This document shows, piece after piece, positions 7,828-16,399 of a DNA stretch of 64,000 nt. The notes under the pieces are model-generated. The model was not told where the DNA came from. It ran no database searches and was given only the letters and a program-made list of their open reading frames with translations. This stretch comes from Rubrobacter calidifluminis. GTDB taxonomy: Bacteria; Actinomycetota; Rubrobacteria; Rubrobacterales; Rubrobacteraceae. The stretch covers positions 1 to 64,000 of the forward strand of contig NZ_JAQKGV010000015.1 of NCBI RefSeq assembly GCF_028617075.1, written 5' to 3'. The number at the start of each line of letters is the position of its first letter. Position 1 is the stretch's first letter. The position numbers were made by a program, and so were the translations under genes.

Positions 7828-8715
7828 TTAGGTTCTGTCAAGAGCGAGGGATTCCTCGAGCAGGCCAAGGATCGCGTCGTTTACTACATGTGGCTCTTCG
7901 TGCTGGAGCCAGTGGGTGGCGTTGGGGAGCATGATGAGCTCGGCGCGGTCGCAGAATCTGATACTCTCACGGGCGAGTTCTTTGACGAGGAAGTCGTCTC
8001 GCTCACCCCAGATGACTCTGGTGGGGGCTTTGACGCGCGGATCTTCGGGGATCGGGGGAGCGTGGCGCACGAGCGCCCGGTACCAGTTGAGCATTCCCTG
8101 GAAGGCCCCATCTCTCTCCCAGGCCTCGCGGTACTCGTCGAGGTCGGATCTCGAGAAAGCATCCGACCGGCTGCTAGCGAGGAGCGCCTGCCGCAGGATG
8201 CGCCAGCCGGTAAGCCGCGAGACGGCCTCGGGAAGATACGGGAGCTGGAAGAGCGCGATGTACCAGCTGTACACCATCTGCGACGGTCTGGCCGGCAGAA
8301 GCTGGCTGAACGCCAGCGGGTGCGGTGCGTTCAGTATCACGAGCCGCTCCACGACCGAAGGCTGCCACAGTGCGAGAAACCAGGCTACGACTCCACCGAG
8401 GTCGTGGCCCACCACAGTCGCGCTGCTTCTTCCACACTGCTCTATCAAGACCCGCACGTCGTCGACCAGCTCCTCCATCCGGTACTCCCAGACCCAGCGC
8501 GGCTTATCAGAGAGATTGAACCCCCGTTGATCCGGAACCACCACTCGACACCCCGCTGCAGCCAGCGCCGGGATCTGCTCCCGCCACCCGTACCAGAACT
8601 CCGGAAACCCATGCAACAAAACTACCATGGGCCCATCCTCCGGACCGGCCTCCACTACATGCAGTCTCACTCCCACGGAAATTCCCACATGCCGAAACGT
8701 CGCCTCAACTTCCAT
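7828..8715 (-). CDS. Alpha/beta hydrolase, epoxide-hydrolase type
   Basis: A ~295-residue alpha/beta hydrolase with the features of soluble epoxide hydrolases. The oxyanion-hole motif HGFPEFWYGW is near residue 35, the nucleophile is Asp (GHDLGG, about residue 104) rather than Ser, and the catalytic His lies in NATHWLQHEEP (about 267). A cap region rich in Tyr and Trp (QMVYSWY) could supply the ring-opening tyrosines. Haloalkane dehalogenase is an alternative, because the Asp nucleophile is shared. A start at 8763 is possible; 8715 is preferred for its GAGGGAGAGGG upstream. It is divergent from another hydrolase at 8876, with a shared AT-richer control gap at 8764-8870. It may detoxify or process epoxides formed by the neighbouring oxygenases. 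Confidence 0.88.
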   Translation of the reverse strand: MEVEATFRHVGISVGVRLHVVEAGPEDGPMVVLLHGFPEFWYGWREQIPALAAAGCRVVVPDQRGFNLSDKPRWVWEYRMEELVDDVRVLIEQCGRSSATVVGHDLGGVVAWFLALWQPSVVERLVILNAPHPLAFSQLLPARPSQMVYSWYIALFQLPYLPEAVSRLTGWRILRQALLASSRSDAFSRSDLDEYREAWERDGAFQGMLNWYRALVRHAPPIPEDPRVKAPTRVIWGERDDFLVKELARESIRFCDRAELIMLPNATHWLQHEEPHVVNDAILGLLEESLALDRT

Positions 8716-8875
8716 CCGTCGCCCTCTCCCTCGTAACCATCCGTGTAGTTGACCTGCTCCCATCCTGAAGTTATCATCAGATTACCACAGATAGATCATT
8801 TTATAGCGCGAGATTTCCTGTATTGAGAGGGGTGGCGGAATCGTAGGAAAGATCTTTCGGGGCATAAGGGAGGGT

Positions 8876-9781
8876 TTGGGGATCGGGGATCTCCCGGCGC
8901 GGGAGGTAGAGCGCAGGTACGCCGATTCGGCTTCGCGGTTTATGGAGTTGGGTGAGGCGCGGGTGCACTACAAGGACGAGGGGAGAGAGGGAGCCCCCGC
9001 GCTTCTTCTTCTGCACGGCACCTTCTCGTCGCTGCACACGTGGGATGGATGGGTCGATAGGTTGAGGGACCACTACCGGATGGTGAGGCTGGACATCCCT
9101 GGATTCGGCCTCACCGGGCCGCCGCGAGGGGGTCGCTTCACGATTGAGTGGATGGTGGGTTTCATAGACGACTTCACCGAGGAGCTGGGTTTGGAGAGGT
9201 TTCACGTCGCCGGTAACTCGCTCGGAGGATATTTCGCGTGGCGCTACGCCGCCGAGCGCCCCGGGAAGGTCGATCGTCTGGTGCTCGTGGACGCGGCGGG
9301 CTATCCCATGCCGCTGCCGCCGATCTTGAAGTTCATCGCCACTCCCGTGCTGGGGTCCAGCTACAGAGTGCTCTCGCCGCGCTTTCTGGTCGAAGCTAAC
9401 GTCAGGCAGGTCTACGGGGACACGCGCAGGATAAGAGATCACGTCGTGGAGAGGTACCACCTGCTCATGCTACGTGAAGGCAACCGGAGGACGCTGAAAG
9501 AGAACCTGCCGCACCTGAGCAGGTTCGAGGATTTCCGGCGCGTCAGAGACGTGCGCGCCCCCACCCTCGTAATGTGGGGAGAGGAGGATCGCTGGATCTC
9601 CCCCTCCATGGCGCGCAGGTTCATGCGAGATCTCCCCCAGGCCAGGCTCGTCACCTACCCCGGTGTAGGGCACGTCCCGATGGAAGAGATCCCTGAGCGC
9701 ACCGCCGATGACGCGCACGCGTTTCTGAGTGGTTCCGCGGATCTCGCACGGCAGGCAGGCTCAGAGAAGGAGAGAGAGTGA
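8876..9781 (+). CDS. Alpha/beta hydrolase (serine type), first gene of oxidative operon
   Basis: A 301-residue alpha/beta hydrolase. It shows LLLLHGTFSSLHTWDGW (oxyanion hole), DIPGFGLTGPP, the Ser nucleophile in GNSLGG (Ser115) and the catalytic His in PGVGHVPMEE (around 265), so it is an esterase or lipase-like enzyme. It overlaps the next gene by 4 nt (GTGA) and opens a five-gene run ending in a Baeyer-Villiger monooxygenase and a P450. An ester made by the Baeyer-Villiger enzyme would be a logical substrate. The TTG start is only 1-2 nt from AAGGGAGGG, an awkward spacing; ATG at 8942 is the alternative but lacks a ribosome site. Confidence 0.88.
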   Translation: MGIGDLPAREVERRYADSASRFMELGEARVHYKDEGREGAPALLLLHGTFSSLHTWDGWVDRLRDHYRMVRLDIPGFGLTGPPRGGRFTIEWMVGFIDDFTEELGLERFHVAGNSLGGYFAWRYAAERPGKVDRLVLVDAAGYPMPLPPILKFIATPVLGSSYRVLSPRFLVEANVRQVYGDTRRIRDHVVERYHLLMLREGNRRTLKENLPHLSRFEDFRRVRDVRAPTLVMWGEEDRWISPSMARRFMRDLPQARLVTYPGVGHVPMEEIPERTADDAHAFLSGSADLARQAGSEKERE

Positions 9782-11130
9782 AGGCCGGATCCACCTCCCC
9801 GCGCAGGAGATACTGCATCGTAGGAGCCGGGTACTTCGGACTCGGCGCGGCGAAGGCTCTACGAGACGACGGAGTCCCTTACGACCATCTCGCCGGGGGC
9901 AACGGCGTCGGGAACACTCTGACGGAGACACTCATGGCCACCTCTTCGAAACGGTCCATCGAGCACCCCGATTACCCGGTCCCCGAGGAGTGGCCGGAGT
10001 TCCCCGGCGAGGGGCGGATACGCGCCTACCTGAGAGATTTCGCACGGGAACACGACCTCGACGGGAAGATAGAGTTCGGGCGAAGCGTAAAAGGAGCGCG
10101 ACCGCTCGATGGCAGAGACGGACACAGCGGGTGGCGGCTGGAGCTGGAGGACGGCGAGATACGGCACTACGCCGGCATCGTCCTCACCGAGGCGCGCACG
10201 CAGAAACCCCGGGTGGACCTCCCCGGTCATTTCTCAGGCAAGCGGGTTTACGCCACAAACGAAGAAGAAACCAGAGATCTCGAAGATGAGAGGGTGCTCG
10301 TCATTGGAGACGGCAACCTCGCCTGCGCCATCGCCACCAGGATAGGACGACGCTCCAGGAAATGCTACGTCTCCACCAGGGGCGGTTCTCTCCTTCCGGA
10401 GACGCTGCTCGGCGTGCCTCTCTCAGAGCTCGAGGAACGGCTGTGGTGGCTCTCCGACGAGCGGTTTCTGGGGCGGCTCGTCGGGCCTCTCTCCCGTATG
10501 ATCTTGAGAGATCAACCACCGTCACGGCTCCTGCGACGCGATCTTTTGGAGGAACCAATCGTCAGCTCCGAAGCCCTGCACCAGATACGACGCGGCGCTC
10601 TCGAAGTGAAGCCGGAGGTCGCGCGCTTCGATGGCGAGGACGTTCACTTCGTCGACGGAAGCGTCGCCGCGGTGGATGCCGTCGTCCACGTCCCCTCGGA
10701 GAGAGACGTCGCGCTCCCCGTGGGCGAAGAGCTCTTGAAGTACGAAAACGGCGTTCCGGTGCGCGTCGGGTCCGTCTTCCTACCGGGTCTGACCAACTGC
10801 TACCTCTTCGGGCCCCTGATCACACGCGGAGGAAGCGGTCGCATCATCTCCGAGGGCAGCGAAGTCCTCGCCAGAGCGATACGAGCTCAGGAAGAGTTGA
10901 GCCACCCCCTCGTCGAGGATCTCGCGCGCATGTGGCCGCCGGACTCGCGCCTCCCTCTGAGCCCGGCCGCCGTACTGCGCGAGATACGAGCGCTGCGACG
11001 CTGCATCGATGGGATAGTCCTCTACGGCCGCTTCAGAGGGTACACGGCAGGCATGCCGCCCGCGATACCACCGGCTCCCGCGCAGCACGAAAACGCTTCA
11101 ACGGCACGGAAGGAGGCCCTCAGCACATGA
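9778..11130 (+). CDS. Flavin-containing monooxygenase-like protein, divergent signature
   Basis: A 450-residue protein with two dinucleotide folds arranged as in flavin-containing monooxygenases: CIVGAGYFGLGAAKAL (FAD, residues ~13-28) and VLVIGDGNLACAIATRIG (NADPH, ~175). The family fingerprint FxGxxxHxxxY is degraded: the matching segment is PGHFSGKRVYATNEE, where the expected His is absent. The usual GGxW after the first fold is also missing. It may be a flavoprotein that no longer forms the peroxyflavin, or a subfamily with other chemistry. Translation is coupled on both sides: GTGA overlap with the hydrolase and ATGA overlap with the SDR. It differs from the canonical monooxygenase at 12079 in the same operon. 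Confidence 0.75.
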   Translation: MKAGSTSPRRRYCIVGAGYFGLGAAKALRDDGVPYDHLAGGNGVGNTLTETLMATSSKRSIEHPDYPVPEEWPEFPGEGRIRAYLRDFAREHDLDGKIEFGRSVKGARPLDGRDGHSGWRLELEDGEIRHYAGIVLTEARTQKPRVDLPGHFSGKRVYATNEEETRDLEDERVLVIGDGNLACAIATRIGRRSRKCYVSTRGGSLLPETLLGVPLSELEERLWWLSDERFLGRLVGPLSRMILRDQPPSRLLRRDLLEEPIVSSEALHQIRRGALEVKPEVARFDGEDVHFVDGSVAAVDAVVHVPSERDVALPVGEELLKYENGVPVRVGSVFLPGLTNCYLFGPLITRGGSGRIISEGSEVLARAIRAQEELSHPLVEDLARMWPPDSRLPLSPAAVLREIRALRRCIDGIVLYGRFRGYTAGMPPAIPPAPAQHENASTARKEALST

Positions 11131-12047
11131 GACTCAGGCCATCAGCGGAGTTTCTCGCCCGGGCTCTGGGCGCGGCCGCCGGCGCGGCGATAAAGCGCTC
11201 CCCCTCAAGACGACTCTCTTTCGCCGCCCTCGGGGCGCTCTCTTCCCTCGCGGCTGGAGAGCGGCCCGCTCGGATCCCCCTGCGGGGCATGAGGGTCGTC
11301 ATCACCGGGGCCTCCGGCGGCGTGGGCAGGGCCACCTGCGAGGCCCTGCGCAGAGAGGGGGCGCGCGTCGTCGGCATCGACCTCTCCCCCGGAGAAGGCA
11401 CGATTTTCGGCGACGTGACCAGCAGAGAGAGCATCGAAGCCGCGATCGAAGAGGCGGCGCGATCCCTCGGCGGGATCGACATCCTCATCAACAACGCCGG
11501 GATAGGTCGCGGAGCGGACGCTGGAGATTTTCCACAGGAAGAAGCGTACAAGACGCTGGAGGTCAACCTGTTCGGGGCGTGGAACACCACCGCCGCCGCC
11601 CTTCCGCACCTCTTGAAGAGCGGAGGCCACGTCGTCAACGTCTCCAGCGGCCTCGCCATACTCAACGTCCCCTACGCCGCCCCCTACGCCGCCAGCAAGC
11701 GCGCTCTCGCAGCGTATTCCGACGCGTTGCGCCTGGAGTACGCCGGGCGCATAACCGTCAGCACCATCTACCCCGGCTACATGAAGACACCCATCCATGA
11801 CGTCGTCGAGTCGCAGAACGCCTCCCTGGATGGCCTGGTGCCCGAAGAGCCCGTCTCCAACGCCGCGGAGGCCGTGGTGAGCGCGTGCAAGACACGCGCA
11901 CGCGACGTCTTCACCAGCTTCACCGGGCGCGCGGGGCTCGCCCTGGCCCGTCACTTCCCGGCGCAGGCCGACGCGGTCGTCAGGAGCCGGTTCGAGAAGA
12001 TGCTCGAGAGCCGTCCGCTCCCGAGCTTCGTCAAGAACGCCCCGTGA
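11127..12047 (+). CDS. Short-chain dehydrogenase/reductase
   Basis: A 306-residue classical SDR with an N-terminal extension of ~50 residues before the Rossmann fold. It shows TGASGGVG (cofactor), NNAGIG, the catalytic Ser (VNVSSGLA) and YAASK. The acidic residue after beta-2 (VVGIDLSPGEG) suggests NAD(H) preference. The ATG at 11127 follows AAGGAGG and overlaps the upstream stop by 4 nt. In this operon an SDR would interconvert an alcohol with the ketone that the Baeyer-Villiger enzyme uses. The extension (PSAEFLARALGAAAGAAIKR) is Ala-rich and could bind membrane; it has no signal-peptide cleavage site that I can see. Confidence 0.9.
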   Translation: MRLRPSAEFLARALGAAAGAAIKRSPSRRLSFAALGALSSLAAGERPARIPLRGMRVVITGASGGVGRATCEALRREGARVVGIDLSPGEGTIFGDVTSRESIEAAIEEAARSLGGIDILINNAGIGRGADAGDFPQEEAYKTLEVNLFGAWNTTAAALPHLLKSGGHVVNVSSGLAILNVPYAAPYAASKRALAAYSDALRLEYAGRITVSTIYPGYMKTPIHDVVESQNASLDGLVPEEPVSNAAEAVVSACKTRARDVFTSFTGRAGLALARHFPAQADAVVRSRFEKMLESRPLPSFVKNAP

Positions 12048-12078
12048 TGGAAAGTAAGATCGAGGAGGTTCCAGGCCC

Positions 12079-13629
12079 GTGCAGACCGTGAGCCATCAGG
12101 ATACCGCGGATCGGAGAGACAGCGAAGGCTTCGAGGAGGTCGTGGACGTCGCCGTCGCCGGCACCGGCTTCGCCGGGCTCGGGATGGCCATCCGCATGAA
12201 GCAGGAAGGTCTCCACGACTTCGTTCTGCTGGAGCGTGCCGACGAGGTCGGCGGGACGTGGCGGGACAACACCTATCCCGGAGCCGCCTGCGACGTGCCG
12301 AGCCACCTCTACTCGTTCTCCTTCGCGCTCAACCCGGAGTGGAGCCGCAAGTTCTCCCCGCAGGAGGAGATACAAGAGTACCTCCGCCGGTGTGCCAGGG
12401 AGTACGGGATCATGCCCCACGTCCGGTTCGAGAGCGAGATCCTCTCGGCGGACTGGGACGAGGAGCTCCGCCGCTGGGAGATAGAGACCACCCGCGGACG
12501 CGTCTTCGCGAAGGTCTTCGTCTCCGGCATGGGGGCCCTGAGCGACCCTTCGTTTCCAGACGTCCCCGGCCTCGAAGATTTCGAAGGCCATTACTTCCAC
12601 TCCTCGCAGTGGGACCACGACTACAACCTGAAGGGCAAGCGAGTCGCCGTGGTGGGAACCGGGGCCTCGTCCATCCAGTTCGTCCCCCAGATACAACCCC
12701 TCGTCGAGAGCCTGCACGTCTTTCAGCGCACGCCGCCGTGGATCATCCCGCGTCGGGATCGGGGTTTCACGAGGCTCGAGAAGTGGGCGCTCAAGAGTGT
12801 ACCGGGGCTGCAGAAGCTCCTCAGGTCGGGGATCTACTGGGGACGGGAGAGCTACGTCCTCGGCTTCAGCGTAGACACGCGGTTCATGAAGGCGATAGAG
12901 CTGCTCGCCAGAGCTCATCTGCATCGCCAGGTTCCCGACCCGGAGCTGCGCGAGAGGCTCACCCCGGACTACACCATAGGCTGCAAGCGCATCCTCCTCG
13001 CCGACGACTACTACCCTGCCCTGATGCAGCCCAACGCCGAAGTGCTGACCGAAGGTCTCGCAAAGGTCGAAGGCTCCACGGTAGTGGGGTCCGGGGGCAG
13101 CAGACGTGAGGTCGATGCGATCATCTTCGGAACCGGCTTCCTGATCCACGACCTTCCGGCCTCCCACAGGATACGGGGGCGGGGCGGCACGCTCCTCGCA
13201 GACGTCTGGCGCGAAGGCACCGAAGCGTACAATGGGACGACCATCACCGGGTTCCCGAACCTCTTCTTGCTGCTCGGTCCCAACACCGGCGTCGGACACA
13301 CCTCGCAGGTGTACATGATCGAGAGCCAGATCGAATACGTACTCTCCTGCCTGAAGATGCTGGAGAGGCGCGGTGCGGAGACGCTGGAAGTACGCGAAGA
13401 GGTTCAGAGAGACTACAACGACCGTCTCCAGAGAGCTTTGCGCGGGACGGTGTGGACGTCTGGAGGATGCCGTAGCTGGTATCTGGATGAGAGGGGGCGC
13501 AACTACACCCTCTGGCCCGGCTTCACCTGGCGCTTCAGGCGCATGACCCGGGAGGCCGATCCCGCCGACTACGTCCTGGAAGGGAGACTCTCAACGAGCA
13601 GGCGTACGAGGAGGCCGGTCGCCCTGTAG
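12079..13629 (+). CDS. Baeyer-Villiger-type flavin monooxygenase
   Basis: A 516-residue class B flavoprotein monooxygenase. All the diagnostic motifs are present: the FAD site VAGTGFAGLGMA (residues ~27-38), GGTWRDNTYPGAACDVPSHLY with its FAD-stacking segment, the Baeyer-Villiger fingerprint FEGHYFHSSQWD (about 168-179), and the NADPH fold VVGTGASSIQF (~191). It would oxidise a ketone to an ester or lactone with NADPH and O2. GTG at 12079 has GAGGAGG upstream. It is 31 nt after the SDR and 59 nt before the P450. An SDR, a Baeyer-Villiger enzyme and a serine hydrolase in one run suggest an alcohol-ketone-ester-acid degradation route. Substrate unknown. Confidence 0.93.
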   Translation: MQTVSHQDTADRRDSEGFEEVVDVAVAGTGFAGLGMAIRMKQEGLHDFVLLERADEVGGTWRDNTYPGAACDVPSHLYSFSFALNPEWSRKFSPQEEIQEYLRRCAREYGIMPHVRFESEILSADWDEELRRWEIETTRGRVFAKVFVSGMGALSDPSFPDVPGLEDFEGHYFHSSQWDHDYNLKGKRVAVVGTGASSIQFVPQIQPLVESLHVFQRTPPWIIPRRDRGFTRLEKWALKSVPGLQKLLRSGIYWGRESYVLGFSVDTRFMKAIELLARAHLHRQVPDPELRERLTPDYTIGCKRILLADDYYPALMQPNAEVLTEGLAKVEGSTVVGSGGSRREVDAIIFGTGFLIHDLPASHRIRGRGGTLLADVWREGTEAYNGTTITGFPNLFLLLGPNTGVGHTSQVYMIESQIEYVLSCLKMLERRGAETLEVREEVQRDYNDRLQRALRGTVWTSGGCRSWYLDERGRNYTLWPGFTWRFRRMTREADPADYVLEGRLSTSRRTRRPVAL

Positions 13630-13688
13630 AGACAGGACGTATCTTTCACAGTTTTCGGAAGCTGCAGCGAGCCGCCAGGAGGAGATAG

Positions 13689-15071
13689 ATGTCAGGGAAA
13701 GTCCCGCCGTTCTGTCCGGAGTTCATGGTCGTGGCCTCGCGCGACCTGCTCAGAGGGCTCGAAAGGGCACGAAAATACGGCGATATCGTGCGCACGAGGG
13801 TGCCGGCTTCTCTGTGGCTGATCTTCGATCCGGACGCCATAGAGGAAGTGGTCGTCAGGAAGAACAAGAGCTTTCGCAAAGGCGTCGTGGAGAAGAACAG
13901 CCTATCGTACATGGGCAACGGCCTGCTCACCAACAATGGAGACTCGTGGCGGCGAAACCGCCGTCTCATGCAACCAGCGTTCCACAGAAAGAAGATCGAG
14001 GCCTACGCCGAGACGATGGTTCGCTGCGCGGAGGAGATGCTCGAGGAGTGGGTGCCGGGCCGAGAGATCGACCTGCACGAAGAGATGATGGCCGTGACGC
14101 TGCGTATCATCAACCTGACGGCGTTCGGCGCGGACGTGAAAGAGAGCGCGGAGGCCGTGAGCCGCGCCCTCCTGCCAATCGGCGACAGGCTGGAGGGGCC
14201 GGGGCGCAACATGTACCCGCTCCCCGAGCGTATCCCCACCCCGACGAACCTCCGCTACCGCCGGGAGATGCGGCGTCTGGACTCGATCATCCGCTCCATC
14301 ATCGATGACAGACGACGCGCCGGAGACGCCGGAGAGCGGGATGACCTGCTCTCCATGCTGCTCTCCGCCCGTTACGAAGACACCGGTGAGGGGATGAGTG
14401 ACGATCAGATACGCGACGAGGTGATGACGATCTTCCTCGCCGGACACGAGACCACCGCCAACGCCCTGACGTGGGCCTTCCACCTTCTCGCCGAGAATCC
14501 GGAGTCGGACGAGCTCCTCTCCAGAGAGGTGCAGGAGGTCGTCGGAGAGCGCGAGCCGAACTTCGCCGACGTCCCGAAGCTCCGCTATGCCACGGCGGTC
14601 TTCAAGGAATCCATGCGCCTCTATCCCCCGGTCTTCGCCTTCACCCGTGAAGCTGCGGAAGACGTGGAGATCGGCGGCTACACCATGCCGGCAGGTACCG
14701 AGGTCGTCGTGAGCCAGTGGGTCACGCATCGGGACCCGAAATTTTTCTACGAACCCAGGACGTTCAGACCGGAGCGGTGGCTGGACGGATCAACCGGGGG
14801 ACTTCCCAGATATGCCTACTTCCCCTTCGGAGGGGGGCCCCGGCAGTGTATCGGCAAGCCCTTTGCGGAGATGGAGGGGCCTCTGATTATGGCCTCGATA
14901 GTCCGACGCTACAGGCTTTCCTACAGGGAACCCGGACAGGAGGTCAGACTGCGTCCCGCCGTCACGTTGCGTCCCTCCTTCGGTCCGGACAACCGCTACG
15001 GGCTACCCCCTATGGTGCCAGAAGGACGGGTTGCAAGACGGTCTCCGGTCCGGATCTCATCCCCACGTTAG
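13689..15071 (+). CDS. Cytochrome P450
   Basis: A 460-residue soluble P450. It shows the I-helix oxygen-activation motif AGHETT (near residue 250), ExxR in KESMRLYPP (~306) and the heme loop FPFGGGPRQCIGKPFA with ligand Cys387. The overall look (RIINLTAFGADV, FRPERW) is close to the bacterial relatives of CYP4/CYP102, which hydroxylate fatty acids or alkanes, so a long-chain substrate is plausible. ATG at 13689 follows AGGAGG. No ferredoxin or reductase gene is adjacent. The last ~10 codons read into the duplicated ptsI 3' fragment at 15043-15151, so the C-terminal tail was probably re-made by that rearrangement. Confidence 0.93.
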   Translation: MSGKVPPFCPEFMVVASRDLLRGLERARKYGDIVRTRVPASLWLIFDPDAIEEVVVRKNKSFRKGVVEKNSLSYMGNGLLTNNGDSWRRNRRLMQPAFHRKKIEAYAETMVRCAEEMLEEWVPGREIDLHEEMMAVTLRIINLTAFGADVKESAEAVSRALLPIGDRLEGPGRNMYPLPERIPTPTNLRYRREMRRLDSIIRSIIDDRRRAGDAGERDDLLSMLLSARYEDTGEGMSDDQIRDEVMTIFLAGHETTANALTWAFHLLAENPESDELLSREVQEVVGEREPNFADVPKLRYATAVFKESMRLYPPVFAFTREAAEDVEIGGYTMPAGTEVVVSQWVTHRDPKFFYEPRTFRPERWLDGSTGGLPRYAYFPFGGGPRQCIGKPFAEMEGPLIMASIVRRYRLSYREPGQEVRLRPAVTLRPSFGPDNRYGLPPMVPEGRVARRSPVRISSPR

Positions 15072-15151
15072 TGGGGCTCGGGGTGAGCGGGCTCTCTATG
15101 AGCTCTCCTTCGATTCCCAGGGTCAAGAGGGTGGTTTCGGGGCTGCCGTAG
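15043..15151 (+). repeat. Direct repeat, copy 2: orphan ptsI 3'-end fragment
   Basis: This is a same-orientation copy of the last 106 bp of ptsI (4570-4675) with 12 mismatches and one extra codon before the stop. In the ptsI frame it still reads GPDLIPTLVGLGVSGLSMSS and then SPSIPRVKRVVSGLP followed by TAG. It has no upstream ptsI sequence and overlaps the last codons of the P450 in another frame. It is therefore a relic, not a gene. Together with the intact copy it brackets 10.4 kb. Confidence 0.85.
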
Positions 15152-15157
15152 GGTTCT

Positions 15158-16330
15158 TCAGCCGAGCAGGCTCTCTCCCGGCAGCCCTCCGCGGTCCGCG
15201 CCGAGCCAGGCGGCGACCGTCGCCCCGACGTCCGAGAATCCCCGGCGCACGCCGAGCGGGCGCGCCTTCCCGCTGGCGTCCGCCAGGAGCAGCGGCACCC
15301 GCTCGCGGGTGTGGTCGGTGCCGCGGAAGGTCGGGTCGTTGCCGTGGTCGGCGGTGACGATGAGGAGGTCCTCTTCGCCGAGGGTCTCCAGGATCTCCGG
15401 GAGGCGCCGGTCGAAGCGCTCCAGGTTCTCCGCCATCCCCTCCGGGTCGCGCCGGTGGCCGTACTTGGCGTCGAAGTCGACCAGGTTGGCGAAGACGAAG
15501 CCCTTCTCGAGATCGCCGAGCGCCTTGAGCACCGCGTCCACCTTCGCCATGTCGTCCGGTTTGCCGGGGAGGTGGCGGGTTATCCCCCGGCCGTCGAAGA
15601 TGTCGTAGATCTTACCCACGGCGACGACCTCCCTCCCCGAGGCCTCCACCCTGTCCAGATAGGTCTCCCCGAAGGGCTCGATGCCGTAGTCGTGGCGGTT
15701 CTCGTTCTCCCGCTCGTAGGAGCCGGGCTCTCCGTGATAGGGGCGGGCGATGACCCGCTCGACCATTATCCTGCCCTCGCCGATGAGCATACGGTGGGCC
15801 TTCTCGCAGGCCGCGTAGAGCTCCTGAAGCGGGATCACACCGGTGTGGGCCGCGACCTGAAAGACCGAGTCGGCGGAGGTGTAGACGATCCAGGCGCCCG
15901 TCCTCTCCTGCTCTGGCCCGAGCTCCTCTATTATCTGCGTGCCGGAGGCCGGGCGGTTGCCGATCACCCTCCTCCCGGTCTCCCGTTCGAAACGGGAGAT
16001 GATCTCCTCCGGGAACCCCTCGGGGTAGGTGGGGAGCGGCTCTTCCAGCACGAGCCCCATCATCTCCCAGTGGCCGGCGAGCGTGGCCTTCGCCGCCGAG
16101 CGCTCGGTCATGAGGCCCCAGGAGGCCCGGGGCTCTTCGGTTGGAGGCACTCCTTCCAGCTCCAGGACGTTGCCGAGCCCGAGGGAGGCCAGGTTCGGCA
16201 GCCTGAGGCCGCCCACGGCCCGGGCGGTGTGGGCCAGCGTGTTCGCGCCCTCATCGCCGAACCTGGCCGCGTCGGGAGCGTCTCCGACCCCGACGCCGTC
16301 CAGCACGATCACGGTGGCCCTGCGTCCCAT
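15158..16330 (-). CDS. deoB: Phosphopentomutase
   Basis: A 390-residue phosphopentomutase of the alkaline-phosphatase superfamily. It interconverts (deoxy)ribose 1-phosphate and 5-phosphate in nucleoside salvage. It shows the N-terminal metal site VIVLDGVGVGDAPDA, the GANTLAH segment with the phosphorylated Thr, the substrate-binding region GNRPASGTQII, and the metal ligands in DFDAKYGHRRDPEG and VTADHGNDPTFRGTDHTRE. The length matches the family (~390-400). The ATG at 16330 follows AAGGAGGG. It is convergent with the P450 and stands alone on this strand. The nucleoside-linked partner genes are not next to it in this window. Confidence 0.95.
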   Translation of the reverse strand: MGRRATVIVLDGVGVGDAPDAARFGDEGANTLAHTARAVGGLRLPNLASLGLGNVLELEGVPPTEEPRASWGLMTERSAAKATLAGHWEMMGLVLEEPLPTYPEGFPEEIISRFERETGRRVIGNRPASGTQIIEELGPEQERTGAWIVYTSADSVFQVAAHTGVIPLQELYAACEKAHRMLIGEGRIMVERVIARPYHGEPGSYERENENRHDYGIEPFGETYLDRVEASGREVVAVGKIYDIFDGRGITRHLPGKPDDMAKVDAVLKALGDLEKGFVFANLVDFDAKYGHRRDPEGMAENLERFDRRLPEILETLGEEDLLIVTADHGNDPTFRGTDHTRERVPLLLADASGKARPLGVRRGFSDVGATVAAWLGADRGGLPGESLLG

Positions 16331-16399
16331 GTCCCTCCTTGCGGTACCATCTAGCTGACGTATCGGAAAGAATATCAGGGCCTGGAGATTTCTTGCGAG

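Noticed and set aside
10362-11126. Upstream extension of the SDR frame into the FMO-like gene
   Set aside because: Arg-rich shadow sequence; the SDR has a good ATG at 11127 with AAGGAGG and a 4-nt overlap with the preceding stop.
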